In this document: positions 26,637-38,034 of the stretch, piece after piece
Numbering within the stretch: the first letter of the stretch is position 1
Layout of the letters: each line of letters starts with the position of its first letter
From: JADGRB01 sp036267635
GTDB taxonomy: Bacteria > Myxococcota_A > Polyangia > Fen-1088
NCBI GenBank assembly: GCA_036267635.1
Contig: DATAVR010000157.1
Coordinates: 3,479 to 67,478 of the forward strand
Direction: 5' to 3'
Length of the DNA: 64,000 nt
The notes under the pieces: generated by a model
The model's input: the letters and a program-made list of their open reading frames with translations, nothing else
Databases searched by the model: none
Told to the model about the DNA's origin: nothing
Translations under genes and position numbers: made by a program

Positions 26637-28496
26637 ATGAGTTCGGGGCGGTCGGTTAGCTTGCTGAAATTCGGTCTGTTTCTGGTGGCCGTCTCGGTCA
26701 CCGCGACGGGCTGCCGGGATCACCTCTACCCGTTCGTCTCCATCGTCCAGAGCGACGGCGGGACCATCGACGCTCAAAAGCGAGATGGCACCTTCTCCAA
26801 CCCCGACCTCCATTTCGGCTCGGGCGGCACGGTCGGCCGCGACGGCGGCACCGGCACCGGCGGCGGCGGCGGCGCGACGGGGACCGGCGGCGCCGCGGGC
26901 GGCTTCGGCGCCTGCAACCCGAACTCGCCCGAGCTGCAGACCGACACCGCGAACTGCGGCATGTGCTTCCACCAGTGCATCGTCCCGAACGCGACCCCCT
27001 CGTGCATGGGCGGCGTCTGCCAGTTCACCTGCCAAGCAGGGTTCTTCGACGCCGACAAGGATCCCTCGAACGGCTGCGAGTGCCAGAAAACGAACAACGG
27101 CGTCGAGATCTGCGACGGCCTCGACAACGACTGCAACGGCGTCATCGACGACGGCTTCGACTTCATGTCCGACGTCAACAACTGCGGCGCCTGCAACCAC
27201 CAGTGCGCGTTTCCGTTCGCCACCGCCACCTGCGACAGCGGCGTCTGCAAGCAGGGCGCCTGCCTGCCGAACTTCTACGACCGCGATCCGACGGTGCCGG
27301 GGTGCGAGACCGAGTGCATCCAGACCAACGGCGGCGTCGAGATCTGCGACGGGCTCGACAACGACTGCGACGGTGTCGTCGACGACCACCTCGGCGCGCC
27401 GACGGTCACCTGCCTCACGCAGGGTGTCTGCGCCGGGACGGCGCCCACCTGCTCGGGCCAGAACGGCTGGGTCTGCAACTACCCGGCGACCTACGAGGCG
27501 ATCGAGGACACCAAGTTCGGCTGCGACACGCTCGACAACGACTGCAACGGCCAGACCGACGAGCCGTTCCAGATCGGCAAGGCCTGCATCTTCGGCACCG
27601 GCCCCTGCGCGGGGACCGGCACCTGGGTCTGCGACAACACCCAGGCCGGCGATCACCGCTGCATGGGCTCGATGAAGCCGCCTGGCGTCGAGATCTGCGA
27701 CGGCATCGACAACGACTGCGACGGCCTGGTCGACGAGCTCGACTCGGCGTCGAATCGGACCACCGACGACGCGCTGGTCTACATCGCCGCGCAGAACGTC
27801 ACCATGTACGCCTACGAGGCGAGCCGCTACGACGCGACCGCCACCAGCCCCGGCTTCGACTCGACCCGCCGCGGCTGCACGGTGCCCGGCAAGATGCCCT
27901 GGACGAACGTGACCATGACCGAGGCCGAGTCGGCTTGCGAGCTCCTCGGCCCCAAGTGGCGCCTCTGCACCGCCTCCGACTGGCAGGCCGCCTGCGAAGG
28001 GGCCAACAAGACCATCTTCCCCTACGGCGCCAGCTACGTGGCCGCCGACTGCAACGGCAACGACTACCAGAGGGCGATCTCGCCGGGGCCGCCCGATGCG
28101 GGTGTACCGGCGCCCGCGCCCCTCCCGACGGGCAAGGCCGCCAATTGCGTCTCGGTGATCTCGACCACCCCCAGCCTCAAGCTGTTCGACATGAGCGGCA
28201 ACGTGAAGGAGTGGACGGCGAGCGATCTGACCACCATGGCGCCGCCCAGCAACCCCGCCTGCACCAAGCCGCCCTGCCTCTTCGAGCTGCGCGGGGGCGC
28301 CTACGACATCGACAGCTTCGTCGACAACACCAAGTCGCCCGCGATGACGATCGCGCCCGGCCTGCAGTGCGACGCTTCGATCCCGGCGCCCTACGCCACC
28401 ATCCCGATCGACGGGGGGACCAAGACCCAGGGGATCGACGTTCGCCTCCCCTCGGTCGGCTTCCGCTGCTGCTTGCCGGGACAGTTGCCGCAATGA
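26637..28496 (+). CDS. MopE-repeat lipoprotein with FGE-sulfatase (SUMF1-type) domain
   Basis: This 619-residue lipoprotein has a lipobox ending VTATGC and a Gly/Thr linker. Next come Cys-rich segments with four MopE-type metal-binding repeats (EICDGLDNDCNGVIDDG, EICDGLDNDCDGVVDD, CDTLDNDCNGQTDEP, EICDGIDNDCDGLVDE). The C-terminal 250 residues form a formylglycine-generating-enzyme/sulfatase-modifying-factor fold: 'VTMYAYEASRYD', 'ACELLGPKWRLCTASDWQAA', 'FDMSGNVKEWT', 'FELRGGAYD' and GFRCC. In bacteria this fold is used for binding or oxidation, so activity is not assumed. Its stop overlaps the ATG of the next gene (ATGA), so the two are coupled. Confidence 0.87.
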   Translation: MSSGRSVSLLKFGLFLVAVSVTATGCRDHLYPFVSIVQSDGGTIDAQKRDGTFSNPDLHFGSGGTVGRDGGTGTGGGGGATGTGGAAGGFGACNPNSPELQTDTANCGMCFHQCIVPNATPSCMGGVCQFTCQAGFFDADKDPSNGCECQKTNNGVEICDGLDNDCNGVIDDGFDFMSDVNNCGACNHQCAFPFATATCDSGVCKQGACLPNFYDRDPTVPGCETECIQTNGGVEICDGLDNDCDGVVDDHLGAPTVTCLTQGVCAGTAPTCSGQNGWVCNYPATYEAIEDTKFGCDTLDNDCNGQTDEPFQIGKACIFGTGPCAGTGTWVCDNTQAGDHRCMGSMKPPGVEICDGIDNDCDGLVDELDSASNRTTDDALVYIAAQNVTMYAYEASRYDATATSPGFDSTRRGCTVPGKMPWTNVTMTEAESACELLGPKWRLCTASDWQAACEGANKTIFPYGASYVAADCNGNDYQRAISPGPPDAGVPAPAPLPTGKAANCVSVISTTPSLKLFDMSGNVKEWTASDLTTMAPPSNPACTKPPCLFELRGGAYDIDSFVDNTKSPAMTIAPGLQCDASIPAPYATIPIDGGTKTQGIDVRLPSVGFRCCLPGQLPQ

Positions 28497-31306
28497 CCAC
28501 CAGGATGCGCGCCATGCACGTGAAACGATCCGCGGCGGCGCCGAAGCGCCGGGGCCTGCTGCTGGGCGCTTCGCTGGCGATGCTGCTGGGGACTTCGGGC
28601 GTCGCCCGGGCCCAATCGCTGCGCCCGAACATCCTCATCCTGCAGGACACGTCCGGGTCGATGCTCTACAACCAGGCGAACGACGGCTCTCCGCTCTGCG
28701 CGGGCGGGCAGCAGGCCAACGGGCAGACCAGCCGCATCTACAACATGAAGCACGCGCTGCGCGACGCGCTGGCCGAGGTCGGGACCGACGAGGCCAACTT
28801 CGGTCTCATGCGCTTCCCGCAGACCTTCAGCACGACCCAGGGCGATCCCTGCCCCAACTCGTTCTGGAGCAACGCCGGGACCTCGGTCAGCGGCAACGCC
28901 GGCTGTCGGATGACCACCCAGAACGACAACCCGACCTCGCAGACGACCTACGGACCCTGGTTCGACAACGGCATCGCCCAGGCGCTGATCATCCCGCTGA
29001 CGCGGGCATCGACCGGGCTCAAGCCGGCCGGCGTGGCCGACTTCGATCCGCTGGGCGCCAACATCAGCACCATCTACACCTGGATCGACCAGACCGAGAG
29101 CACCGACCCCGCCAAATACACCGATCCGGAGCTGCGGATCCCGCCTCAGAACAACACGCCGCTCGGCCGTTCAATCTTTTACGGCCGGCTCTACTACGAG
29201 AACTACGTCTATCCGTTCGACGACGTCACCAAGCGGGACTGCCGGCAGAACATCATCATCGTCGCCACGGACGGCGCCGAGACCTGCGACACCACCGCGG
29301 GAACGAAGTTCGACACCACCAAGTGCACCGCCGCGACGGGGGGGGGAACCTACGGAACCTTCGAGCCCGAGGTGACCGCCTGCCAGGCGAACCATTCGGC
29401 CGTGATCCCCAAGGGCATTCAGACCTATATCCTGACCGACAGCGGCCTCACCACCGCCGAGAAGGCGGCCGCCAACCGGATGGCCCTCGCCGGTGGCACC
29501 GGCCAGGCCATCTTCGTCACCCTCACCGACACCGCGGCGGTCAAGTCGGCGCTGGTCGGGATCATCGCGCAGAACGTTCCCCCGGCGGAGATCTGCAACG
29601 GCAAGGACGACAACTGCAACAACCTCATCGACGAAGGGGTCTCGAACGCCTGCAGCCTGTGCACGCCGGGCAACAACATCGCGGCTTGCGGCAGCTTCGT
29701 CATCAACCCCAACAGCAAGACCGACCCCGACAACGTGATCGGGCAAAACGGGGGGACGCCCCACCACTGCCAGATCGAGACCTGCAACTGCCTCGACGAC
29801 AACTGCAACGGCCAGGTCGACGAAGGGCTGCCGGTCAACGCCTGCGGCGGTCCCTGCGGCTGCGCCGTTCCCACCGAGAAGTGCAACGGGCTGGACGACA
29901 ACTGCGACGGCATCATCGACAACGCCCCCTGGCCGACCGGTCCCGTGGGCGCCAAGTGCAACAATGGGCTCATCGGTGCCTGCAACCGCGACGGGATCCT
30001 GGTCTGCAACGCGGCCGGAACCGACACCGTCTGCAACGCGGGGACGGGGACGCCGCAGCAGGAGATCTGCAACGGCATCGACGACAACTGCGACGGGCAG
30101 ACCGACAACCCGCCCGCGGGCGGCATGCTCCCCGGCGTGGGCGAGCCGTGTGGCAACGGCCTCGGCGCCTGCCAGTCGGGGACCATCATCTGCCAGAACG
30201 GCAAGCTGGTCTGCAACGTCATCAGCACACCGCAACCCGAGGTCTGCGACGGCATCGACAACGACTGCGACGGCATCGTCGACGACGGGAACTTCCCGCA
30301 GAGCGGCCAGCCCTGCCTCTGCCCCGGCCTCACGCAGGCTGAGGTCAACTCCGGGGGGATTTGCCAGGCGGGTCACCTGCAGTGCATGGGCGCGCTCGGG
30401 TTCGTCTGCGTCGGTTGCGTGCTGCCCGCGGCCGGCGAGATCTGCAACGGCAAGGACAACAACTGCGACGGCAAGCCCGACACCACCGGCAACTGCCCGA
30501 ACGGCTACGGTTGCAAGGACGGCGCCTGCACGCTCCAGTGCACGGGCGGCGAGTTCCCCTGCCCGCTCGGCTACAAGTGCTCGAACAACTACTGCATCCC
30601 GCAGCGCTGCGCCACGGTGACCTGCCCGTCCGGCCAGCTGTGCGACGAGTCGACCGGCTCCTGCGTCGACGACTGCGCCGGCGTCGTCTGCACGGGGCCC
30701 CACCAGACCTGCGTGGATGGCCGCTGCATCAACTGCTACGACACCGGCTGCCCGACCGGACAGCTCTGTATCGGTGGCCTCTGCGGGGCCGATCCCTGCA
30801 AGGGGATCACCTGCGGCGCGACCCAGTATTGCTCGAACGGCGCCTGCGTCGATCTCTGCGACCCGTCCAAGTGCGCCGCCGGCCAGCGCTGCGTGGCCGG
30901 CAACTGCATGCCTGACGCTTGCGCGGGCATGTTCTGCGGGACGGCAGGGGATTTCTGCAACCCGACCACCGTCAGCTGCCAGCCGAACCGCTGCCCGGCC
31001 ATCCAGTGCCCGGCCGGCGAGACCTGCGTCGCCACCACCTCCACCTGCGAGACCGACCCCTGCACGACCATCAAGTGCCCGGGTGACTGCTGGACCTGCG
31101 GTGTCACCGTGGACGGTCTCGGGACCTGCATGCTGAACGCCAGCTGCCAGTCGGTCACCACCAACGTCGGCCAGCGCGGCGGCGGCGAGTCGGGCTGCAA
31201 CTGTGCCGTCGGCGAGGGGAGCGGCCAGGGCGACCCAAGAAGCTGGCTGGGACTGCTGCTCGGCCTCGGCCTGGTCGTCGCACGACGGCGCCGCGGGCGA
31301 CGCTAG
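28493..31306 (+). CDS. vWA + MopE-repeat protein with MYXO-CTERM tail
   Basis: This 937-residue surface protein has a signal peptide (cut after SGVARAQ). A von Willebrand A domain follows (about 45-330) with the MIDAS motif 'ILILQDTSGSM'. Then come six MopE-like repeats ('EICNGKDDNCNNLIDEG', 'CNGLDDNCDGIIDN', 'EVCDGIDNDCDGIVDDG' and others) and a dense CxxGxxC region. The tail is a MYXO-CTERM sorting signal: 'GCNCAVGEGSG', a short hydrophobic helix and RRRRGRR. Presumably it is exported, then retained at the cell surface by the myxobacterial sorting system. The ATG at 28493 overlaps the stop of the preceding lipoprotein gene. Confidence 0.9.
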   Translation: MTTRMRAMHVKRSAAAPKRRGLLLGASLAMLLGTSGVARAQSLRPNILILQDTSGSMLYNQANDGSPLCAGGQQANGQTSRIYNMKHALRDALAEVGTDEANFGLMRFPQTFSTTQGDPCPNSFWSNAGTSVSGNAGCRMTTQNDNPTSQTTYGPWFDNGIAQALIIPLTRASTGLKPAGVADFDPLGANISTIYTWIDQTESTDPAKYTDPELRIPPQNNTPLGRSIFYGRLYYENYVYPFDDVTKRDCRQNIIIVATDGAETCDTTAGTKFDTTKCTAATGGGTYGTFEPEVTACQANHSAVIPKGIQTYILTDSGLTTAEKAAANRMALAGGTGQAIFVTLTDTAAVKSALVGIIAQNVPPAEICNGKDDNCNNLIDEGVSNACSLCTPGNNIAACGSFVINPNSKTDPDNVIGQNGGTPHHCQIETCNCLDDNCNGQVDEGLPVNACGGPCGCAVPTEKCNGLDDNCDGIIDNAPWPTGPVGAKCNNGLIGACNRDGILVCNAAGTDTVCNAGTGTPQQEICNGIDDNCDGQTDNPPAGGMLPGVGEPCGNGLGACQSGTIICQNGKLVCNVISTPQPEVCDGIDNDCDGIVDDGNFPQSGQPCLCPGLTQAEVNSGGICQAGHLQCMGALGFVCVGCVLPAAGEICNGKDNNCDGKPDTTGNCPNGYGCKDGACTLQCTGGEFPCPLGYKCSNNYCIPQRCATVTCPSGQLCDESTGSCVDDCAGVVCTGPHQTCVDGRCINCYDTGCPTGQLCIGGLCGADPCKGITCGATQYCSNGACVDLCDPSKCAAGQRCVAGNCMPDACAGMFCGTAGDFCNPTTVSCQPNRCPAIQCPAGETCVATTSTCETDPCTTIKCPGDCWTCGVTVDGLGTCMLNASCQSVTTNVGQRGGGESGCNCAVGEGSGQGDPRSWLGLLLGLGLVVARRRRGRR

Positions 31307-31367
31307 GCGCCGCGGATTGAGGCCGGCGGCTGGCCAGGCCCCCCCGCGGGCGTTATCCTCCGCCGCC

Positions 31368-32485
<1,118 letters not shown>

Positions 32486-32507
<22 letters not shown>

Positions 32508-33127
32508 CCGCGGCGCGCGATCTGGCGATCGACGCCTGCGGCCGCATCGCCGAGTTCTGGGGGTTCACGCGCACCATGGGGCGCGCGTTCGGGCTGCTCT
32601 ATCTCTCCCGCGAGCCCTTGGCGCAGAGCGAGATCCAGGCGCGGCTCGAGATCTCGGCCGGCAGCGCCTCGATGACGCTGGCGGCCCTGGGGCGCTGGGG
32701 CGTCGTGCACAAGATCTGGGTGCGCGGGCAGCGGCGCGAGCACTACCAGGCCGAGACCGACTTCTGGAAGATGATCTCCGGCGTGCTCAACGAGCGCGAG
32801 CGGCGGGAGATCGGCGCCGCCGTCGAGGTGGTGGGGCGCGCCGAGAAGAGCGCCCGGACCGCGCAGGCCGCGGTCGCCGGCGCCGCCTCCCCGCGGCGGG
32901 CCAAGGCGGAGGCGGACTTCGTCGTCGAGCGGGTCGCGCGGCTGGGGGAGATCTGCCGCCTCGGCGAGACGATGCTCGACATGCTGCTCGGGCAGCTCAC
33001 GCTCGACGTCGGGCGGTTTCGCGACGCCTTCAAGGTTCTGCCCAGCCCCGAGCCCCTGGTCCCGCGCGCCGCGGCCACCGCCGCGCCCGCGCCGGCGTCT
33101 GTCCGCGCGCAGCGCCGCCGGCGTTAG
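32486..33127 (+). CDS. GbsR/MarR-family transcriptional regulator
   Basis: This 213-residue DNA-binding protein has a winged-helix region (about 35-85), 'GRAFGLLYLSREPLAQSEIQ' then 'LEISAGSASMTLAALGRWGVV', matching GbsR-like regulators of compatible-solute or transporter genes. A coiled C-terminal half may form the dimer. The C-terminus is Ala/Pro/Arg-rich. ATG 32486 lies 22 bp inside rlmN, so it is translationally linked to it. The regulated genes are unknown, as no obvious osmolyte gene is nearby. Confidence 0.85.
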
Positions 33128-33140
33128 CGCGGCAGGCGCC

Positions 33141-34085
33141 TCAGCCTTCGGCCCAGTCGCGTCGCGCGCAGATGTCGGCCAGCGAGGCCGCCTCGGGGCT
33201 GCCGGCTTCGGGGACGTGGGCGTAGGCCCAGCGGACCTCCGGCGGCAGCGACATCAAGATGGATTCGACCCGCCCGTCGGTGCGCAGGCCGAACACCGTG
33301 CCCCGATCGTAGAGCAGGTTGAACTCGACGTAGCGACCGCGGCGCAAGAGCTGCCAGTTGCGCTCCCGCTCGCCAAAGGGATCGCCGCGGCGGCGCTCGA
33401 CGATGGGCAGATAGGCCGCCAGGATCGCCTCGCCCACGTCGCGCACGAAGCCGAACATCGCCTCGGCGTCCTCTTCGCGCGGCGAGCGCGCGGCGGGCGC
33501 CGCCTGCCCGGCCGTCACCTCGGCCCCCGCGCCGAGGTAGTCGAAGAACAGTCCCCCCACGCCCCGCGGCTCGTTCCGGTGCGGCAGGAAGAAGTAATCG
33601 TCGCACCAGCGCTTGAAGCGAGGATAGAACCCCGCGTCGTGGCGGGCGCAGCAGTCGCGCAGCGTGCGGTGAAACGACGTGGCGTCCTCGGGGACGACGT
33701 AGTACGGCGTCAGATCGGTCCCGCCGCCAAACCACGACCCGGCGCCCCGCTGGATGTGCCGGACGTTGGCGTGCACCGTCGGGATGCGCGGGCTTCGCGG
33801 GTGGAAGATCAGCGACAGGCCGGCGGCGCGGAAGTCGAGCCCCTCGCCGGGGAGCGCCTTGGCCATCTCCGGCCGCAGCGTCCCGTGCACGTCGGAGAAG
33901 CCGACGCCGGCCTTCTCGAACAGCTTGCCATCGGTGAGCACGCGCGTCCGGCCGCCGCCGCCGCCCGGACGGGTCCAGGCGTCCTCGGCGAAGCGCCCGC
34001 CGCCGTCGACCGATTCGATCGCCGCGGTGATGCGGTCCTGCAGCTGCAGGAAAAAGTCGCGCGCGCGATCGCCGAGCGGCTCCAT
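33141..34085 (-). CDS. hemF: oxygen-dependent coproporphyrinogen III oxidase
   Basis: This 314-residue enzyme decarboxylates coproporphyrinogen III to protoporphyrinogen IX with oxygen. The conserved signature 'GSWFGGGTDLTPYYVVPED' is present, along with 'RHDAGFYPRFKRWCDDYFF', 'GGLFFDYLG' and 'RYVEFNLLYDRGTVFGL'. It is the last gene of the minus-strand run beginning at aroK, and its ATG begins 1 bp after the TPR gene's stop. It suggests aerobic haem synthesis, together with hemA and hemC at 52470-54772. Confidence 0.96.
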   Translation of the reverse strand: MEPLGDRARDFFLQLQDRITAAIESVDGGGRFAEDAWTRPGGGGGRTRVLTDGKLFEKAGVGFSDVHGTLRPEMAKALPGEGLDFRAAGLSLIFHPRSPRIPTVHANVRHIQRGAGSWFGGGTDLTPYYVVPEDATSFHRTLRDCCARHDAGFYPRFKRWCDDYFFLPHRNEPRGVGGLFFDYLGAGAEVTAGQAAPAARSPREEDAEAMFGFVRDVGEAILAAYLPIVERRRGDPFGERERNWQLLRRGRYVEFNLLYDRGTVFGLRTDGRVESILMSLPPEVRWAYAHVPEAGSPEAASLADICARRDWAEG

Positions 34086-34086
34086 C

Positions 34087-36123
34087 TCAGCTCCTCACGG
34101 CGCTCGGCGTCTTCAGCGCCACGATCCGCTTCTTGACGTCGCGAAACCCGGGATCGCGCTTGCCGACGTTCTCGAAGAAGTAGAGCGCCTCTCGGACGTC
34201 GCCCAGCTGCTCGAACACCGCCCCCAGCAGATAGTAGAGCTCGACCGACTCCTGCGCGGTCGCCTGCGGCAGGTTGAGCGCCTCCTTGTAGCGCTTCACC
34301 GCCTCGCCGAGCTCCCCCTTGGCCTCGACGCACTCGCCGATCATCGTGAAGGCGAAGACGGCCCGGGTCTTGTCGGTCGCCAGCTGCTTGAACTCGGCGA
34401 TGGCGGCGTCGAAGAGGCCCATCTGCTTGTAGGCGATCCCCAGATCACCGTGGGTGGCCGGATCGGCTTTCTCCGACGGGGAGAGCTTGGCCACCGGCCC
34501 GCTCGGCGCCGCGGGGAGACCGCCCCCCGGGATGGCGCCTGCTTCACCCGCTTGGCCCGCCGACGCGTAGGCGCGCCGCCGCTCGGCCAGCAGCGGGTGC
34601 CCGGGGAAGCGCTCCTCCAGATCGACCAACACCGCGCGCGCCTCGTCGTGCAGCGACTGCTGGGCGAAGAAGTCGAGCTGCTCGAGATCGGTGGCCAGCT
34701 CGTCGACGTTGGCGATCGGCGTGGGCGCGCGCGCGCCGGCACGTCGCCCGAGCAGCTCGGCCGCCTTCGCGCAAGCCGGATCGAGCGCCAGCGCCCGCTC
34801 GGCGACCCGCGGCGCCTCGCGGTCACCCGCTCCCTTGAGCTGCGCCGCCAGCGTGGCCAGCTCCGCCGCCGCTTCGCGCTTCCGTCCGGTCTGCGCCAGC
34901 ACGGCGGCCAGCCGCTCGCGGGCCTCGCGGTGCTCGGGCTCGAGCGCGAAGATCCGGCGCAGGTGGTCGACGGCCCGCTCGGCGAGCCCGTACTTCACGA
35001 ACACCTCCGCCTCCGAGAGGATGCGCTCCACGTCGCTCATCGGCGTCAGTCCGGAGACACCGGCACCGAGCGGCATCCCGGGGAGCATTCCCGACCGGGC
35101 GCCGGACCGATCTTGCAGGGCACCCTCCGGCGGCAGCACCTGGACGCTGGTCACGACCGAGGAGATCGTCCCGGCGGGACCCTTGGAGGGCGGGAGACGC
35201 ACGCGCGCGGCGGCCGCCCCCAGCGACAACCCCCAGCGCGCCGCCAGCTCCCGCGTCTCACCGTCGGTGGGATCGAGCGCCAGCGCGGCGCGCACCGCGA
35301 CGTCGCGGGCGTCCTCGCGGCGGGCCTCGGAGTGAATCTCGGCCAGCTCCCGCCACACCGAGATCGCCCGGTGGGGATCGAGCGCCGCCATCGCCTCGGC
35401 CAGCAGCGTGACGTTCTCCGGATCGCGCGGCGCCGCCTTGAGCGCCGCCTGCAGCTTCGCCAGCGCCAGCCGCGGGTTCTTGCGCGCGATGTACGCCGCC
35501 GCGAGATCGCGCGCGACCCCGAAGTTGTCCGGTTTGTGAAACAGCAGCCGCTCCGCGACGCGCACGAACTCGTCGGCGCGCCCCTCGAGGCGCAGCTGAT
35601 CGCAGGCCTGACCGAACTCGCGGACCGCCTCGTCGGTCCTCCCGTCCTGCGACGCCGCCTCCGCCAGCCGGATGCGCGACACGACGTTGTCGGGGTGGAG
35701 CTCGACCATCTTACGCAGCGCCGGCAGCGCGTCGGCCGGACGGCCCCCCTGCTGCATCTCGGCCACCGCCAGCTCCAGCTCGTGGAGCGCGTCGGCGACC
35801 ATCCCCAGCCGCCGGTAGACCTCGCCCAGCTGGACGCGGACCTGCGGCAGCCCCGGCGTCAGCTTGAGGACGCTCTTGTAGACGGTGACCGCCTTGGGGA
35901 GAAATCCCTGCCCGATGTAGATCTCAGCCGTGCGCAAGTAGATTTCGCGCGCCTCAGCCAGCGCGCCGTGGCGGACGTGGATCTCGGCCATCTTCAGCCA
36001 GGTGCGCGTGTCGGCCGCGTCCTCCTGGACGACGCGCGCAAATTCCTCGAGGGCGCGATGGTCCTGGCCGCGCTCCAAGAACTTCTGTGCCGCGGCGAGA
36101 TGCTTGTCTTTCTTCGTCAGCAC
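34087..36123 (-). CDS. large TPR-repeat protein
   Basis: This 678-residue soluble protein consists of many tetratricopeptide-like helix pairs (for example 'TWLKMAEIHVRHGALAEARE', 'ADALPALRKMVELHPDNVVS', 'GDLGIAYKQMGLFDAAIAEF') with a Pro/Gly-rich linker at about residues 310-350 and another at 530-560. There is no signal or membrane segment. TPR arrays mediate protein assembly; related large TPR proteins in Myxococcota act in motility and cell-cycle complexes, but no specific role is evident. GTG start at 36123. It sits between accC and hemF in a tight operon, so may have a housekeeping scaffold role. Confidence 0.88.
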   Translation of the reverse strand: MLTKKDKHLAAAQKFLERGQDHRALEEFARVVQEDAADTRTWLKMAEIHVRHGALAEAREIYLRTAEIYIGQGFLPKAVTVYKSVLKLTPGLPQVRVQLGEVYRRLGMVADALHELELAVAEMQQGGRPADALPALRKMVELHPDNVVSRIRLAEAASQDGRTDEAVREFGQACDQLRLEGRADEFVRVAERLLFHKPDNFGVARDLAAAYIARKNPRLALAKLQAALKAAPRDPENVTLLAEAMAALDPHRAISVWRELAEIHSEARREDARDVAVRAALALDPTDGETRELAARWGLSLGAAAARVRLPPSKGPAGTISSVVTSVQVLPPEGALQDRSGARSGMLPGMPLGAGVSGLTPMSDVERILSEAEVFVKYGLAERAVDHLRRIFALEPEHREARERLAAVLAQTGRKREAAAELATLAAQLKGAGDREAPRVAERALALDPACAKAAELLGRRAGARAPTPIANVDELATDLEQLDFFAQQSLHDEARAVLVDLEERFPGHPLLAERRRAYASAGQAGEAGAIPGGGLPAAPSGPVAKLSPSEKADPATHGDLGIAYKQMGLFDAAIAEFKQLATDKTRAVFAFTMIGECVEAKGELGEAVKRYKEALNLPQATAQESVELYYLLGAVFEQLGDVREALYFFENVGKRDPGFRDVKKRIVALKTPSAVRS

Positions 36124-36149
36124 CGAACGATGACTTTACATCCGCTCGG

Positions 36150-37472
36150 CTACATCCGCTCGACGAGGTGCGTATCCATCTTGCCGGCCACGTAGTCGGA
36201 ATTGGCCAAAAGCCGCCGGAAGAAGTCGAGGTTGGTCTTGCACCCCTCGACCACGAACTCGGCCAGGGCTCGCCGCATTCGGGCCAGCGCCGCCGGCCGG
36301 TTTTCGGCCCGGACGATCAGCTTGGCGAGCAGCGAGTCATAGAACGGGGGAACCAGATACTGGTTGTAGATGTGGGTGTCGACCCGGACCCCCAGGCCGC
36401 CCGGCAGGTTGAGCGCGGTGATTCGGCCGGGCGAGGGGGCGAAGGTGACCGGATCCTCGGCGTTGATCCGGAACTCGATGGCGTGGCCCCGCGGGCGGAT
36501 GTCCTGGGGCAACTTGAGCGGCTCGCCGGCCGCCAGCCTCATCTGCTCGCGCACCAGGTCGACGCCGAACACCTCCTCGGTGACGGTGTGCTCGACCTGG
36601 ATCCGCGTGTTCATCTCCATGAAGTAGGTGCGCTTCTCCTCGTCCATCAGGAACTCCAGCGTCCCGACGGTCTGGTAGCCGAGGCTCTCGGTCGCCTTGC
36701 GCGCGATCCCGAGCAGCTTGCCGCGCCGCTCGTCGTCCAGCGCCACGCTGGGGGCCTCCTCGACCAGCTTCTGATGCCGGCGCTGGATCGAGCACTCGCG
36801 CTCGCCGAGCGAGACCGCACGCTGGCCGTCGCCCAGCACCTGCACCTCGACGTGGCGCGGGCGGCCAACGTAGCGCTCCAGATAGACGTTCGGATTTCCG
36901 AAGCCCGCCTGCGCCTCGCTGCGCGCGGCCGAGAGCTGCGCCGATAAGCGCGCCTTGCTCTCCACGATCTTCATCCCGCGACCACCGCCTCCGGCAGAGG
37001 CCTTGATGATGATCGGCAGGCCGATCCGTTCGACCGCCTCTTCGGCGTCGCGATCGTTGTCGATGACGCCGGTCCCGGGCAGGATCGGCACGCCGGCCTT
37101 CTCCATCGCCGCCCGGGCCGAGACCTTGTCGCCCATGAGGCGCATGATCTCCGGCTGCGGACCGATCCAGTGCAGGCCGCACTTCTTCACCACCTCGGCG
37201 AAGTGCGCGTTCTCGGCCAGGAAGCCGTACCCGGGGTGAACCGCGTCGGCGCGCGACACCTCGGCGGCGCTGATGATGGCCGGGATGGCCAGGTAGCTCA
37301 AACGCGCCGCGGGGGGCCCGATGCAGACCTTCTCGTCGGCGAAGCGGACGTGCAGCGCGTCGGCGTCGGCGGTCGAGTGCACCGCCACCGAGCGGATCCC
37401 CATCTCGCGGCAGGCACGGATCACCCGCAGCGCAATCTCGCCGCGGTTCGCTATTAAGACCTTTTTAAACAC
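36150..37472 (-). CDS. accC: acetyl-CoA carboxylase biotin carboxylase subunit
   Basis: This 440-residue ATP-grasp enzyme carboxylates biotin on AccB, the first step of fatty-acid synthesis. Visible motifs: 'KVLIANRGEIALRVIRA', 'HPGYGFLAEN', glycine loop 'KASAGGGGRGMKIV', 'EMNTRIQVEHTVTE' and C-terminal 'DTHIYNQYLVPPFYDSLLAK'. Length is close to the usual 449. It follows accB by 6 bp. Confidence 0.97.
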   Translation of the reverse strand: MFKKVLIANRGEIALRVIRACREMGIRSVAVHSTADADALHVRFADEKVCIGPPAARLSYLAIPAIISAAEVSRADAVHPGYGFLAENAHFAEVVKKCGLHWIGPQPEIMRLMGDKVSARAAMEKAGVPILPGTGVIDNDRDAEEAVERIGLPIIIKASAGGGGRGMKIVESKARLSAQLSAARSEAQAGFGNPNVYLERYVGRPRHVEVQVLGDGQRAVSLGERECSIQRRHQKLVEEAPSVALDDERRGKLLGIARKATESLGYQTVGTLEFLMDEEKRTYFMEMNTRIQVEHTVTEEVFGVDLVREQMRLAAGEPLKLPQDIRPRGHAIEFRINAEDPVTFAPSPGRITALNLPGGLGVRVDTHIYNQYLVPPFYDSLLAKLIVRAENRPAALARMRRALAEFVVEGCKTNLDFFRRLLANSDYVAGKMDTHLVERM

Positions 37473-37478
37473 GCGGGA

Positions 37479-38018
<540 letters not shown>

Positions 38019-38034
38019 GAAAAGTCGGCGTCCT

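Noticed and set aside
26601..28493. 630-codon frame antisense to the MopE lipoprotein
   Set aside because: Low-complexity Ala/Val/Gly/Arg composition follows from the opposite strand's Asp/Asn/Cys codons; the sense protein has clear domains.
29171..30703. 510-codon frame antisense to the vWA/MopE gene
   Set aside because: Same compositional shadow; the sense strand has MopE repeats and a MYXO-CTERM tail.
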